The notes: a model not told the origin generated them from the sequence alone. DNA of 64,000 nt from Haladaptatus sp. DYF46 (GCF_021083305.1 NZ_JAJFAY010000005.1:186001-250000); one strand, 5' to 3'; positions 45,539-55,548 are shown, numbered from the stretch's first letter. Numbers and translations are program-made.

Positions 45539-46876
45539 ATGGCCGACGGAAATGACTTAACGGTACCACAGAACGTTATCGAGGAGACGTGCGGGGAAAC
45601 TCCACTCCCCAAACTCGGAATCATAGAACAGGTCTGGGAGACGGATGCGATTCCGGAGCCGGAAATCGCTACCCGGGCGGCGGAAACGGTCCAGGATCTA
45701 CCGTTCGAGGACGTCCCCGAAGGGGGGACGGTTGCGCTCGGTGTCGGGAGCCGTGGAATCGCAAACCTCCCGGACGTGGTCCGCGGCGTCGTCGATGGCG
45801 TTCGAGACATGGGATACGATCCGTTCATCGTGCCGGCGATGGGGAGTCACGGCGGTGCAACTGCGGACGGACAGCGGGAGAAGCTCGCGTCGCTCGGTGT
45901 GTCGAGGGAGACCGTCGGCTGCGAGGTTCGATCGAGTATGGACGTCGTCACCGTCGGAACGACGCCCGATCGAGGCGTACCGCTCCATTTCGATGCGATA
46001 GCGGCTGACGCCGACGCGATCGTCCCGATAAACCGAATCAAGCCGCACACCGACTTCGACGGGAGCGTCGAAAGCGGCCTCTCGAAGATGATAGTCATCG
46101 GACTCGGGAAACAACGCGGTGCGAAGACCGCACACGATTGGGCTGTCGATTGGAGTTTTCGAAACATGATCCCCGAGATCGCCGAACAACTCCTCGAAGA
46201 GTTGCCGATCGTCGGCGGTGTCGCCATCGTCGAGAACCAACACGACGACACCGGATTGCTCGAAGCGATTCCGCCGTCGGGGTTCCTCGACCGGGAACGG
46301 GAACTGCTCGAAACCGCCTACGACATCATGCCAAAGATCCCGTTCGAGTCCGTCGACGTCCTCGTCATCGATCGGCAGGGAAAGGACATCAGCGGACAGG
46401 GAATCGATACGAACGTCATCGGCCGACGGCCGTTCAGCATCAACGAACCGGCCCCCGATACCCCGGCGATAAAGCGCATTTACGTCCGGTCACTCACCGA
46501 AACGACCAACGGAAACGCCATGGGAATCGGGTCCGCGGATTTCATCCACCGCGACTGCTTCGAGGAGATAGACGCCACCAAATCGCTCATCAACGCCATT
46601 ACCGCGAGTACGACCCGCGGTGTTCGTGTTCCACCGGTGGTCGAAACCGACCGGGCAGGGTTTGTCGCGTCCCTCTCCACCGTCGGCATCGTCAAACCGG
46701 AGTCAGTTCGGGTCCTCCGTGCCACTGATACGATGCGCCTCAAACGACTGTACGCGTCGGAGGCACTGGTCGAGGAAGCACGCGACAGGGACGACCTTCG
46801 GGTCGTCCAAGAACCGAAATCGGTGCGATTCGAGGACGGACGGTTCGCTTCGCCGTCACCCGACCCGCACCGATAG
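45539..46876 (+). CDS. lactate racemase domain (LarA/DUF2088) protein
   Basis: 445 residues. IVPAMGSHGGATADGQREK and INRIKPHTDFDGSVESGLS followed by KMIVIGLGKQRGAKTAH match the LarA N-terminal domain family; the His and Lys in the second motif correspond to positions that in LarA hold the nickel-pincer cofactor. True LarA needs LarB, LarC and LarE to make that cofactor; none is in this window. Members in catabolic clusters may racemise or epimerise other 2-hydroxyacids. The exact reaction is unknown. It lies between livM and the binding-protein gene. Confidence 0.8.
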   Translation: MADGNDLTVPQNVIEETCGETPLPKLGIIEQVWETDAIPEPEIATRAAETVQDLPFEDVPEGGTVALGVGSRGIANLPDVVRGVVDGVRDMGYDPFIVPAMGSHGGATADGQREKLASLGVSRETVGCEVRSSMDVVTVGTTPDRGVPLHFDAIAADADAIVPINRIKPHTDFDGSVESGLSKMIVIGLGKQRGAKTAHDWAVDWSFRNMIPEIAEQLLEELPIVGGVAIVENQHDDTGLLEAIPPSGFLDRERELLETAYDIMPKIPFESVDVLVIDRQGKDISGQGIDTNVIGRRPFSINEPAPDTPAIKRIYVRSLTETTNGNAMGIGSADFIHRDCFEEIDATKSLINAITASTTRGVRVPPVVETDRAGFVASLSTVGIVKPESVRVLRATDTMRLKRLYASEALVEEARDRDDLRVVQEPKSVRFEDGRFASPSPDPHR

Positions 46877-46945
46877 CCGGGCCGTCTCGTCTCCGACGGA
46901 CTCGCGGGCTGTTCGAATGTGATATGCCGCTCCTCGCACCGTCGT

Positions 46946-48181
46946 TCACTTGTCGAGCGAGCCGGGCTCGAACGCGGGGAGCGGATCGGTCCGGAACTCC
47001 TCTTTCGGTGAGAACGCCCCGTCCGACCAGTACTCGGGGGAACTGCCGACGTCGAACGAGTTGTACACCTGAACCGAACCCTTCGGTTCTCCCCAGTCGG
47101 TGTACTCGATGTTTGCACCGTAGAGGAGATCGAACGACCCCGTTCGTGTCGCTTCGGCGACGTCCTTGGGGTCCGTGGAGTCCGCCTGCTCTATCGACTT
47201 CGCGACGAGTTGAACCGCGGTGTATCCGTTCACCTGCGCGTGGTCGAACAGTCCACCGACGTCCTCGTTGAAACTGGACGCTACTTCCGCATAGTCGTCG
47301 GTGTACATGTCCGTCGAGTTGAACGAAGCGAATGACCGATCGATTTTGTCGCCGATGGCGTTGTAGTCCGCTTCCATCGGGGTGATAGCGCCGAGGAACA
47401 GGTCCGGTTCCAAACCGATCTCGTACATCTGTGGATAGAGGGAGCTAACCCCCGCTGGGTGGGCGGTACCCAGGAACACTTCGATGTCGTCGGGGAAGTT
47501 CCGTAGTTGGGGGACGAAGTCCGTTTGGGGGACCGGTGCCGTGTCCCTCGTCACGTTGATATCGTCGGGGAAGTAGGCTTTCATCGCCGCCTCGTACTCG
47601 TCACCCCAGACGCCGTCCTCGAAGATGACTCCGACGTTGGTGTACCCACGGTCCCTCACGATCTGTGCCTGTGCTCGACCGACGGTCGGTGTCGCGGGCA
47701 ATGCGGTTCGGAACGTAAACTGCGCGTCCTGTGGGACGACTTTCACTGCGCCCGCCGCGTGTAGATACAGCGGCACCTGCTTCTTTTCGGCTATCCGTCT
47801 CGCCCTGATCGCGGCCTCCGATGCGCCGGGGCCGATGCCCGCAACGGCGTTGTCCCTCTCGATGGCTTCGGTGAACGCGTTCTCCGCGGTCTTCCCGCTG
47901 CTCGCCGTGTCCACGGTTTTGACCTCGATATCGCGCCCGTTGACGCCGCCGTCCGAGTTGATCTGTTTGGCCGCAAACTCCGCGCCGTCCCGATGACGCG
48001 GTCCGTACACGGCGAACGGTCCGGAGAGTGGTTGGAGCGAGGAAATCACGATGGGTCCGTCGCCGTCACCGCTACTACCACCGTTGAAAAGACACCCTGC
48101 GGCGAGTGTCGTTGATACGCCTGCACCGGTTGCTTTCAGAAACGTACGTCTCTTCGTACCCGGGGGGGAATTGTGAGTCAT
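46946..48181 (-). CDS. ABC importer substrate-binding lipoprotein (LivK type)
   Basis: 411 residues. The head GTKRRTFLKATGAGVSTTL followed by AAGC is a twin-arginine signal with lipobox, so the protein is exported folded and anchored to the membrane. The mature domain is a periplasmic-binding fold of the Leu/Ile/Val type: IVISSLQPLSGPFAVYGPR, INSDGGVNGRDIEVKTVDT and AGIGPGASEAAIRARRIAE. It would capture the substrate for LivHM. The ATG at 48181 is clear; 26 residues of upstream frame are unlikely. Its gene reads toward the lactate-racemase-domain gene. Confidence 0.9.
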   Translation of the reverse strand: MTHNSPPGTKRRTFLKATGAGVSTTLAAGCLFNGGSSGDGDGPIVISSLQPLSGPFAVYGPRHRDGAEFAAKQINSDGGVNGRDIEVKTVDTASSGKTAENAFTEAIERDNAVAGIGPGASEAAIRARRIAEKKQVPLYLHAAGAVKVVPQDAQFTFRTALPATPTVGRAQAQIVRDRGYTNVGVIFEDGVWGDEYEAAMKAYFPDDINVTRDTAPVPQTDFVPQLRNFPDDIEVFLGTAHPAGVSSLYPQMYEIGLEPDLFLGAITPMEADYNAIGDKIDRSFASFNSTDMYTDDYAEVASSFNEDVGGLFDHAQVNGYTAVQLVAKSIEQADSTDPKDVAEATRTGSFDLLYGANIEYTDWGEPKGSVQVYNSFDVGSSPEYWSDGAFSPKEEFRTDPLPAFEPGSLDK

Positions 48182-48314
48182 GCTGCTCCTTTCTAGCCGC
48201 AAAGGGAACGTATTTATCTCTTTCTTTAATATAAGAAGTGTAAACAGCGATAAAATCATCTGCTAGCCTAGAATATATTAAAACATGAACTCAAAACCTT
48301 ATATTAGGGGCCCG

Positions 48315-49013
48315 CTATCCGCTCAAGTAGCTCTGTCTGACGTGGTCGCTATCGAGCAGCTCCTGTCCGGTTCCTTCCGCAGCGATACGTCCGTTTTCGA
48401 GAAGATAGGCACGATTCGCGAGATCGAGTGCTTGATCGACGTGCTGTTCGATGAGGACGACCGTAACATCGTTACTGATCGCGTCGATTTTTTCGAACAC
48501 TCGTTCGACGAGTTGCGGCGCGAGAGCGCCCGACGGTTCATCAAGGGCCAACACCTCCGGCTTCGCCATCAGCCCTCGGCCGATTGCAAGCATCTGTTGT
48601 TCACCGCCGCTGAGCGTGCTCGCCTTCTGCTCCCGCCGCTCTTCGAGGACGGGAAACATCTCGATGACCTCCTCGAGCGTCCGCTCGAAATCGTCCCGTT
48701 GGGTGTACGAACCCATCCGGAGGTTTTCGTACACCGAGAGATCGCCGAAGAGGTTCCGCTTTTCCGAGACGTGGACGAACCCGTTACTGACCCTGTCGCT
48801 CGGGGCCATCGACGACCCCGGTTCGCCAAACAGCTCTATCTCGCCGCTCGTGGGGTCGAGCACGCCCGAGAGCGTTTTGAGTAGCGTCGTCTTTCCGGCA
48901 CCATTTGGGCCGACGATTGCGACGACGGAATCGTCATCATCGATTTCGAGCGAGACGTTCCAGAGGACCTGCAAATCCCCGTAGTGGACGTTGAGATCGT
49001 TAACCGTGATCAT
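48315..49013 (-). CDS. livF: ABC importer ATPase LivF
   Basis: 232 residues. Walker A AIVGPNGAGKTTLLKTLSG, signature ASTLSGGEQQMLAIGRGLM, Walker B VLALDEPSGALAP, H-loop LIEQHVDQAL. The start MITVNDLNVHYGDLQVLWN is two bases after the livG stop. Intact, in contrast to the relic at 32.6-33.2 kb. It couples ATP hydrolysis to transport through LivHM. Confidence 0.93.
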   Translation of the reverse strand: MITVNDLNVHYGDLQVLWNVSLEIDDDDSVVAIVGPNGAGKTTLLKTLSGVLDPTSGEIELFGEPGSSMAPSDRVSNGFVHVSEKRNLFGDLSVYENLRMGSYTQRDDFERTLEEVIEMFPVLEERREQKASTLSGGEQQMLAIGRGLMAKPEVLALDEPSGALAPQLVERVFEKIDAISNDVTVVLIEQHVDQALDLANRAYLLENGRIAAEGTGQELLDSDHVRQSYLSG

Positions 49014-49015
49014 CG

Positions 49016-49741
49016 TCACACCTCCACCCCGCCGAGGTACGCTTCCGCCACGTGGGGGTCCTGTTGAATCCGTTTCGGCGTCCCGTCCGCGATCTTCTCC
49101 CCCTGGTTGAGGACGATTATCCTGTCGGTAGCAGCCATGATGGCGTCCATCACGTGTTCGATCCAGAACACCGAGATGCCGAACTCGTCGCGCGTCTTCT
49201 GGAGGTTTGCCGAGAGCTCCCCGAGTTCCGCCGGCGTCAGTCCGCTCCCGATTTCGTCGACCAGGATGAGTTTGGGCTCGGAGGCCAGTGCCCGAGCGAG
49301 TTCGAGTTGTTTTCGGTGGGCGATCGTGAGGCTGCTTGCGTCCTCTTCGGCCTCGTCTTCGAGGCCGATGAATTCGAGGTACTCCCACACTTTTTCGCGT
49401 TCTTCGTCGAGCGATCCCGAGTCCTTCTTTCCGAACACGGCTCCGGCGAGAACGTTGTCGAGTACCGTGGACTCGTTAAACGTCCGAGCCGTCTGAAAGG
49501 TCCGGGATATCCCTTGGCGAGCGATCTCGTGTGGCGATCTCCCCACCACCTCTTCGCCGTCGAAGGTGATACTGCCGTGTTCCGGCGTGTAAACGCCGGC
49601 GATCGAATTGAACAGCGTCGTCTTCCCCGCACCGTTCGGGCCGATGAGACCGACTATTTCGCCACTGTCGATGCTGAAGTCCACGTCATCGACGGCGGTT
49701 AGACCGCCGAAGCGTTTGGTTACTTCGCTAGCCGTTAACAT
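49016..49741 (-). CDS. livG: ABC importer ATPase LivG
   Basis: 241 residues. Walker A LIGPNGAGKTTLFNSIAGV, QGISRTFQTARTFNESTVL in the Q-loop region, the signature replaced by ASSLTIAHRKQLELARALA (a common LivG variant), Walker B LILVDEIGSGLTP with Ile-Gly instead of Pro-Thr, and WIEHVMDAIM. The Walker B variant DEIGSG recurs in LivG-like ATPases of this type. It heads the livG-livF pair and is followed downstream by the binding-protein gene. Confidence 0.92.
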   Translation of the reverse strand: MLTASEVTKRFGGLTAVDDVDFSIDSGEIVGLIGPNGAGKTTLFNSIAGVYTPEHGSITFDGEEVVGRSPHEIARQGISRTFQTARTFNESTVLDNVLAGAVFGKKDSGSLDEEREKVWEYLEFIGLEDEAEEDASSLTIAHRKQLELARALASEPKLILVDEIGSGLTPAELGELSANLQKTRDEFGISVFWIEHVMDAIMAATDRIIVLNQGEKIADGTPKRIQQDPHVAEAYLGGVEV

Positions 49742-49921
49742 GGGTAGTGTTTTCCTGCACCACGATATAAATCATAGGGTATCCCTCCGCACGGGAGCGA
49801 ACTGGGTTGTCGACGGTTGGCAGCGAACGTCCCCCGTCGTCAATTTCGTGATGAAGACAAACCACGATGCGGGTTGACATCATCCGGAAGAATTAATTAG
49901 AAACCGGGGAGTTGTGAGAGT

Positions 49922-51157
49922 ATGTCTCACGATACCGTCCTCTCGCGGGAGACGCGAACAGTCGTATCGCCAAGCAACGTCGTCGTCGGTGCCGGTGCCG
50001 TCGAGGAAGTCGGCGACTACGCGTCCCTTTACGGGACAACGGCGCTGCTCGTCGCAACCGAACGGATTTTCGACGTTCACGGGGACGTGGTACTCGAAAC
50101 GCTCGACGAACAGGGAATCGAAACCGTCGTCTACACCGACGTCCGTCCCGACCCGACCGTAGAGAACATCGAGGAGGCGTACGAATCGTGGGAGGAACAC
50201 GACTGCGACATCGTCGTCACCCTCGGCGGCGGCTCGTCCATCGACACCGGCAAAGGCGTTGGCATCCTCGCCGGAAACGGCGGCGAGATTCGGGATTTCG
50301 GCGTCGACAAAGCCGGATACGAAGGTGTTCCGAACCCGACGCCGCCGCTTCTCGCCGTCAACACGACGGCCGGAACCGGCAGCGAAGCGACCCGCTCCGT
50401 CGTCGTCAGCGACGAATCGACGGCGACGAAGTTCCTCATCGTCTCGAAAAACGTCGTCCCGGACGTCGCCATCGAAGATCCGGAACTCACCGTTTCGCTC
50501 CCTCGGAGCCACACCGCGTTTACCGGTATCGACGCGCTCACCCACGCCATCGAGGCCTACGTGTCGGTGAACTCGTACGGTATTCCCGACGGATTCGCGG
50601 TGGAAGCGATGCGGCGCATCGCACGGTCCCTTCCGGTCGCGTGGGCGGACGGCGAGAATCTCGACGCTCGCGCCGACATGCTCGTGGGGCAGCTTCAAGC
50701 CGGGCAGGCGTTCACCAACTCCTCCGTGGCGCTCGTCCACGGCCTCGCACGCCCGCTTGGGGCGCAACTTCACATTCCACACGGGCTGGCGAACGCGCTC
50801 ATCCTCCCGTACGTCGCGGATTTCTCCGCGATGGCCGCGCCGGAGAAGTACGCGACCGTCGCACGCATCCTCGGTGCGGCGGACGAAGACGACGACACCC
50901 GTACCGCCGCCGACCGGGCGGCCGACGGCATACTCCGACTCTGTGACGACCTTGACCTGACCGGCTACCTCGACGACTTCGGCGAGGTGCCCGCTCGTGA
51001 AGAGTACCTCGACGTCATCGAGGAGATGACGCAGGACGCCATCGATTCGGGCTCGCCCGCCAACAATCCGCGGAAGCCGACGGCCGAGGAGATCCGCGAA
51101 CTGTACGTCGAAATCTACGACGACGCGCTTGCTCCCGACGGTCGGCGTCGTTCCTGA
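49922..51157 (+). CDS. iron-containing alcohol dehydrogenase
   Basis: 411 residues, type III Fe-ADH. Cofactor motifs IVVTLGGGSSIDTGKGVGI and AVNTTAGTGSEATRSVVV; metal ligands Asp and His in GIDALTHAIEAY, His in ALVHGLARPLG and His in IPHGLANALILP. These enzymes interconvert aldehydes or semialdehydes and alcohols with NAD(P). It precedes the semialdehyde dehydrogenase by 99 bases on the same strand, so a two-step alcohol to acyl-CoA oxidation is likely. Confidence 0.92.
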   Translation: MSHDTVLSRETRTVVSPSNVVVGAGAVEEVGDYASLYGTTALLVATERIFDVHGDVVLETLDEQGIETVVYTDVRPDPTVENIEEAYESWEEHDCDIVVTLGGGSSIDTGKGVGILAGNGGEIRDFGVDKAGYEGVPNPTPPLLAVNTTAGTGSEATRSVVVSDESTATKFLIVSKNVVPDVAIEDPELTVSLPRSHTAFTGIDALTHAIEAYVSVNSYGIPDGFAVEAMRRIARSLPVAWADGENLDARADMLVGQLQAGQAFTNSSVALVHGLARPLGAQLHIPHGLANALILPYVADFSAMAAPEKYATVARILGAADEDDDTRTAADRAADGILRLCDDLDLTGYLDDFGEVPAREEYLDVIEEMTQDAIDSGSPANNPRKPTAEEIRELYVEIYDDALAPDGRRRS

Positions 51158-51256
51158 AACCTCCCGTCTCTCCCGAACGGTTCCGATTTCACGTCTCGTC
51201 ACGACCGAACTGGTCGAATCAAAACTACTAATGGGGGTGGTAGATAACTGATACGT

Positions 51257-52732
51257 ATGTCCGAAACAAAGAGCGACCAGGACAGCGTCGGGAACTACAT
51301 CGGTGGACAGTGGACGGACGCCACCGGCGCTGACGGAATGGACGTAATCGATCCGGCGACCGGGGAACCGTTATCCTACGTCGGATTCAGTACCGAGGAC
51401 GATGTCGACGACGCCGTACGGCAGGGTCAGCGGGCGTTCGAATCGTGGAGCAAGCGGCCGATCGAGGAGCGCATCCAACCGTTGTTCGAACTGAAAACCC
51501 TCCTCGAGGCGAACATCGACGAACTGGCCGAACTGCTCGTCCGGGAACACGGAAAGACGTTCGGCGAGGCGAAGGGGGAACTCCGTCGCGGCATCGAGAA
51601 CGTCGAAACTGCCTGCGGAATGCCGACGCTGATGCAGGCTGGCCACGTCGAAAACGCCGCACCGAACATCGACGAGACGGCCGTCCGGAAGCCGCTCGGC
51701 GTCTTCGCGGCCGTCACCCCGTTCAATTTCCCCGGAATGATTCCGCTGTGGTTCCTGCCCTACGCCGTCGCGTCGGGTAACTCGTTCATCCTCAAGCCGA
51801 GCGAGCGCGACCCGCTGACCGCCAAACGACTGTTCGAACTCATCGACGAAGCCGGATTTCCCGACGGCGTCGTCCAGTTGGTCAACGGAAGCGTCGACAC
51901 GGTGAACGCGATACTCGACCACGACGGTATCGAGGGCGTCTCCTTCGTCGGCAGCACGCCCGTCGCGAAGACCATCTACGAGCGGGCGGCGGCCAACGGC
52001 AAGCGCGTACAGGCACAGGGCGGCGCGAAAAACCACATCGTCGTCTCGGAGACCGCCGATCTCGAGTTCGCCGCGGAAAAGAGCGTCTCCTCGGCGCTCG
52101 CCTGTGGCGGCGAGCGCTGTCTCGCGAACGACGTTATCTGTGTCGAAGAGGGCGTCTACGAGGAGTTCGTCGACCTCGTCGTCGATATCGCGGGCGATCA
52201 AACGGTCGGCCACGGACTCGACGGCGAGACGGACGTCGGCGCTCTCATCACGCCGGAGCACGAAGAACGGGTTCGGAACTACGTCGAAACGGGGGTTCAA
52301 GAGGGTGCGACGCTCGTCCTCGACGGACGGGACGTCGAGGTGGACGGCTACGAGGACGGGAACTTCCTCGGGCCGTGCGTGTTCAGGGACGTCACCGAGG
52401 ACATGGTCATCTCTCGCGAGGAGATCTTCGGCCCGGTTCTCGGTTTGATGCCCGTCGCCGACGTGGACGAGGGTATCGAGGTGCTGAACGCGTCGGACTT
52501 CGGGAACGCTGCGAGCCTGTTCACCGGTAGTGGAGCGGAAGCACGAAACTTCCGACACAACGCTCGGGCCGGTAATCTCGCCGTCAACGCTGGCACCGCC
52601 GCACCGATGGCGTTCTTCCACTTCGGCGGGCGGAAAGATTCGTTCTTTGGGGACCTCCATGCGCAAGCGGAGGACGTGGTTCGATTCTACACGGACGAGA
52701 CGGTGTACATCGAGCGTTGGCCCGACGCCTGA
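51257..52732 (+). CDS. mmsA: CoA-acylating methylmalonate-semialdehyde dehydrogenase
   Basis: 491 residues, aldehyde dehydrogenase superfamily. TPFNFPGMIPLWFLPYAVA, FVGSTPVAKTIYERAAANG and the catalytic Cys in ALACGGERCLAND are the MMSDH signatures; NLAVNAGTAAPMAFFHFGG is the C-terminal mark. The enzyme turns methylmalonate semialdehyde (or malonate semialdehyde) plus CoA into propionyl-CoA (or acetyl-CoA) and CO2. It is a likely exit of the pathway into central metabolism. Confidence 0.92.
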   Translation: MSETKSDQDSVGNYIGGQWTDATGADGMDVIDPATGEPLSYVGFSTEDDVDDAVRQGQRAFESWSKRPIEERIQPLFELKTLLEANIDELAELLVREHGKTFGEAKGELRRGIENVETACGMPTLMQAGHVENAAPNIDETAVRKPLGVFAAVTPFNFPGMIPLWFLPYAVASGNSFILKPSERDPLTAKRLFELIDEAGFPDGVVQLVNGSVDTVNAILDHDGIEGVSFVGSTPVAKTIYERAAANGKRVQAQGGAKNHIVVSETADLEFAAEKSVSSALACGGERCLANDVICVEEGVYEEFVDLVVDIAGDQTVGHGLDGETDVGALITPEHEERVRNYVETGVQEGATLVLDGRDVEVDGYEDGNFLGPCVFRDVTEDMVISREEIFGPVLGLMPVADVDEGIEVLNASDFGNAASLFTGSGAEARNFRHNARAGNLAVNAGTAAPMAFFHFGGRKDSFFGDLHAQAEDVVRFYTDETVYIERWPDA

Positions 52733-52875
52733 GGCGTTCGGTCCGTGTTCACGGGTTTCTTTGCGTTTCACGACCGGGATTCCGGAGTGCTCTCCGCGCA
52801 CCGAAGATCGTCTCTCTCCCATGGTCGGCGAAATATCATATACTATTAAGTAGTACTAACACACATAATTTTCCC

Positions 52876-54039
52876 ATGGAGACATTTGCGTTCCACCTGA
52901 TGCCGTATCAGGATATCGAAGACCTGTCCGAGAAGAAATCAGCTTGGCCGTGGGCCGAGTACGATTACGATCCGGAGAAAGGTGCCCAGTATTATCAGGA
53001 GTACCTCGGCCAACTCGAATACGCCGCCGAGTTAGGTTTCGATGGTGTCGGCGTCAACGAACACCATTATAACGCATATGGGTTGCAACCCGGTCCGAAC
53101 ATCACGGCGTCGAATCTGGCCGCCCGAACCGAGGATACCACCATCGCGTTTTTCGGCAATTTACCGGCGCTCCGTGAAAACCCGGTGCGGCTCGCGGAGG
53201 AACTCGCCATGTTGGACAACATCACCGAAGGCCGAATCATCAGCGGTTTTCCCCGCGGAATTCCGAGCGAGTATTTTGCCTACGGCGTGGACATGGGCGA
53301 ATCCCGAGGTCGATTCGAAGAGGCGTGGGACCTCATCATGAAAACGTGGACCGCCGACGAACCGTTCGACTGGGACGGTGAGTACTTCCAATACGAGAAC
53401 GTGTACATCTGGCCGCGTCCGTATCAGGATCCGCATCCGCCGATGTGGATGCCGGCGGAGAGCGAAGAATCGCTTCGCTTCACCGCCCGTAATCACGTCC
53501 CTACCGGACTCGTCTTCCAGCCGGTCGAGACGATCAGCGAGAAGTTCGATGAATACCGCCACTATGCGGAGGAGGACTACGGTTGGACTCCGAGCGACGA
53601 GGACTTCAGCGTCATGCGAGCCATCTACGTCGCCGAGACGATGGAGAAGGCCCGCGAGGAAGCCGAACCCCACCTACGGAAGTTCTACCAGACGCTCACC
53701 GCTGGCGTCCACATCGGCGTCTCTGCGAACATGATGGGCGACCAACCGTACGACCCGGAAAAGTGGGACGAGTACGTCGAAGAGCTTCACCCGCACGGGG
53801 AGTTCGCATTCAACTACGATTTCGACGAGTTCCAGGAGTACGGCGAAACGATCGTGGGCACGCCCGAATACGTCGTCGAAACGCTCGAAAAACAGTACGA
53901 GGAGGTCGGCGGATTCGGTCGGATCGTGGGGCAGTTCCACTTCGGCGACTTGCCGGACTGGAAAGCCCGCAAAAACCTCCGACTGTACGCCGACGAGGTC
54001 AAACCCGAAGTCGACGAGATCGGCGAGGTAAACCCCTAA
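52876..54039 (+). CDS. LLM-class flavin-dependent monooxygenase
   Basis: 387 residues, bacterial-luciferase fold. METFAFHLMPYQDIEDLSE, FDGVGVNEHHYNAYGLQPG, LAEELAMLDNITEGRIISG and MWMPAESEESLRFTARNH are family motifs. These enzymes use reduced flavin and O2 to oxygenate a substrate and need a reductase partner. The gene was trimmed to the ATG at 52876 because the upstream frame crosses the previous stop region. An AT-rich promoter (ATATACTATTAAG, about 52838-52850) lies upstream. Substrate unknown. Confidence 0.9.
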   Translation: METFAFHLMPYQDIEDLSEKKSAWPWAEYDYDPEKGAQYYQEYLGQLEYAAELGFDGVGVNEHHYNAYGLQPGPNITASNLAARTEDTTIAFFGNLPALRENPVRLAEELAMLDNITEGRIISGFPRGIPSEYFAYGVDMGESRGRFEEAWDLIMKTWTADEPFDWDGEYFQYENVYIWPRPYQDPHPPMWMPAESEESLRFTARNHVPTGLVFQPVETISEKFDEYRHYAEEDYGWTPSDEDFSVMRAIYVAETMEKAREEAEPHLRKFYQTLTAGVHIGVSANMMGDQPYDPEKWDEYVEELHPHGEFAFNYDFDEFQEYGETIVGTPEYVVETLEKQYEEVGGFGRIVGQFHFGDLPDWKARKNLRLYADEVKPEVDEIGEVNP

Positions 54040-54167
54040 TCGTCCGGTTCGTCTCCCTCGATAACCGACAGATCCTTTTTCCGATCGAATTCCCCCATCG
54101 TCCGTATTTAACCCATACCCCGAACGTCCCGAAACCTCTTGGTCCCCCAGCGGGAAGTGTGGATCGT

Positions 54168-54566
54168 ATGCTACCATCGCTTCATCAGTCGCTGTTAATG
54201 GTCACGGATCTGACTGCATCGACGGCGTTCTACGAGGACATCGTCGGTCTGGAGACCGATCGGGTCGAAGAGGGGAACGTGGAGTTTGCAACCGGCGAAG
54301 GGACGTTCGTCCTCGAAGAGGATTTCGATCCCGAGGTGCTCGACGCATTCGGATTGGACGACCCCGGTGACGATAGAGGAAAGGGGGTCATCGTCGCCCT
54401 CGACGTCGGGACTCCGGACGACGTGGACGCCGTATGCGAACGCGCCTCGGAGGCGGGAGACGTCGTTCGAATGGGGCCGATGGACGTCGATTGGGGACGT
54501 CGAATGGCCCTTCTGTCGGACCCCGACGGCTACACCATCGAGGTTTCGGCCTCACTTTCGGCGTGA
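54168..54566 (+). CDS. single-domain VOC (glyoxalase-like) protein
   Basis: 132 residues: LHQSLLMVTDLTASTAFYE, DIVGLETDRVEEGNVEFAT and MALLSDPDGYTIEV. One VOC module, expected to act as a dimer. The usual metal His at the first strand is Gln here (LHQSL), so either the adjacent His serves or it is non-enzymatic. It lies between the monooxygenase and an esterase, all in one direction. Confidence 0.82.
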   Translation: MLPSLHQSLLMVTDLTASTAFYEDIVGLETDRVEEGNVEFATGEGTFVLEEDFDPEVLDAFGLDDPGDDRGKGVIVALDVGTPDDVDAVCERASEAGDVVRMGPMDVDWGRRMALLSDPDGYTIEVSASLSA

Positions 54567-54577
54567 TACACCTGAAG

Positions 54578-54585
54578 TTATATAT
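54578..54585 (+). promoter_or_regulatory. TATA box of esterase gene
   Basis: TTATATAT, 25-32 bases before the ATG at 54610. Confidence 0.55.
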
Positions 54586-54609
54586 CGTGGGAGAACACTT
54601 CCTAATGTG

Positions 54610-55548
54610 ATGCGTGCACAAGAACCACATCCGCAGTTAAAAGCTTTCATGGCAGAGACCGAAGACGCACCGGCGTTCCACGAACTTCCGGTCGAGGAAG
54701 TGCGGGGGATTACGTCCGGGGTTTTCGCCGTCGAGGAACCCGAACCCGTCGGGGAGGTCCTCGACGAAACGATCGATGGTCCGGGCGGCGATCTGCCCAT
54801 CCGAATCTACCTACCCGAGGGCGAACAGCCGTTTCCGGTGACGATGTTTTTCCACGGCGGCGGATTCGTCTCCGGCGGACTCGATAGCCACGACGAACTC
54901 TGTCGGAGACTGACGAACACCACCGAGGTGGCTGTCGTCGCGGTCGACTACAGACTCGCTCCGGAGAGCCCCTTCCCAGCGGCCGTCGAAGATGCGTACG
55001 CAGCTACCGAGTGGGTCGCTGCGAACGGGGGCGAATACGGCCTCGACACCGATCGTCTCGCTGTAACAGGTGACTCTGCCGGTGGAAACCTCGCGGCGGT
55101 CGTCGCGATGATGGCACGAGATCGGGACGGTCCGTCCATCGAGCATCAGGTCCTGCTCTATCCTCCCGTCTCACATCACCTGAACTGGGACTCGGTCGAC
55201 GAAAACGGGGAGGGATACTTCATCACGAAGGAGGATTTGACGTGGTTCGACGATCACTACTTCGAGCATCCCATCGACGAGATGAACGTGTACGCGTCAC
55301 CGCTTCTCGCCGCTGATCTCGGGGACCTCCCCCCTGCGACGATCGTAACGGGTGGGTTCGACCCGCTCCGCGATGAGGCCATCGCGTACGCCGATCGGCT
55401 GGAAGCGGCCGGTGTCGATGTGTCCCATTACCACTACGAAGACGTCATACACGCCTTCGTTCAGATGGCTGCCCAGCCGTTCGAATTCGACCCGTCGGTG
55501 AACGCACTCGCGGATATCGCCGGGGATCTACGATCCGCGCTCGAATAG
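54610..55548 (+). CDS. alpha/beta hydrolase of the hormone-sensitive lipase family
   Basis: 312 residues. Oxyanion motif FFHGGGFVSGGLDSHDEL, nucleophile AVTGDSAGGNLAAVVA (Ser), Asp in VTGGFDPLRDEAIAYADRL and His in VIHAFVQM. It hydrolyses carboxylic esters of short acyl chains; in this setting perhaps an ester formed by the monooxygenase, though that is inference. The start is inside a longer artificial frame; the ATG at 54610 fits both the TATA box and the family length. Confidence 0.92.
   Translation: MRAQEPHPQLKAFMAETEDAPAFHELPVEEVRGITSGVFAVEEPEPVGEVLDETIDGPGGDLPIRIYLPEGEQPFPVTMFFHGGGFVSGGLDSHDELCRRLTNTTEVAVVAVDYRLAPESPFPAAVEDAYAATEWVAANGGEYGLDTDRLAVTGDSAGGNLAAVVAMMARDRDGPSIEHQVLLYPPVSHHLNWDSVDENGEGYFITKEDLTWFDDHYFEHPIDEMNVYASPLLAADLGDLPPATIVTGGFDPLRDEAIAYADRLEAAGVDVSHYHYEDVIHAFVQMAAQPFEFDPSVNALADIAGDLRSALE

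Noticed and set aside
49880..52822. Minus-strand frames of 440 and 483 residues opposite Fe-ADH and MmsA
   Set aside because: The plus-strand enzymes are fully supported; the opposite frames have no motifs and unusual residue content.
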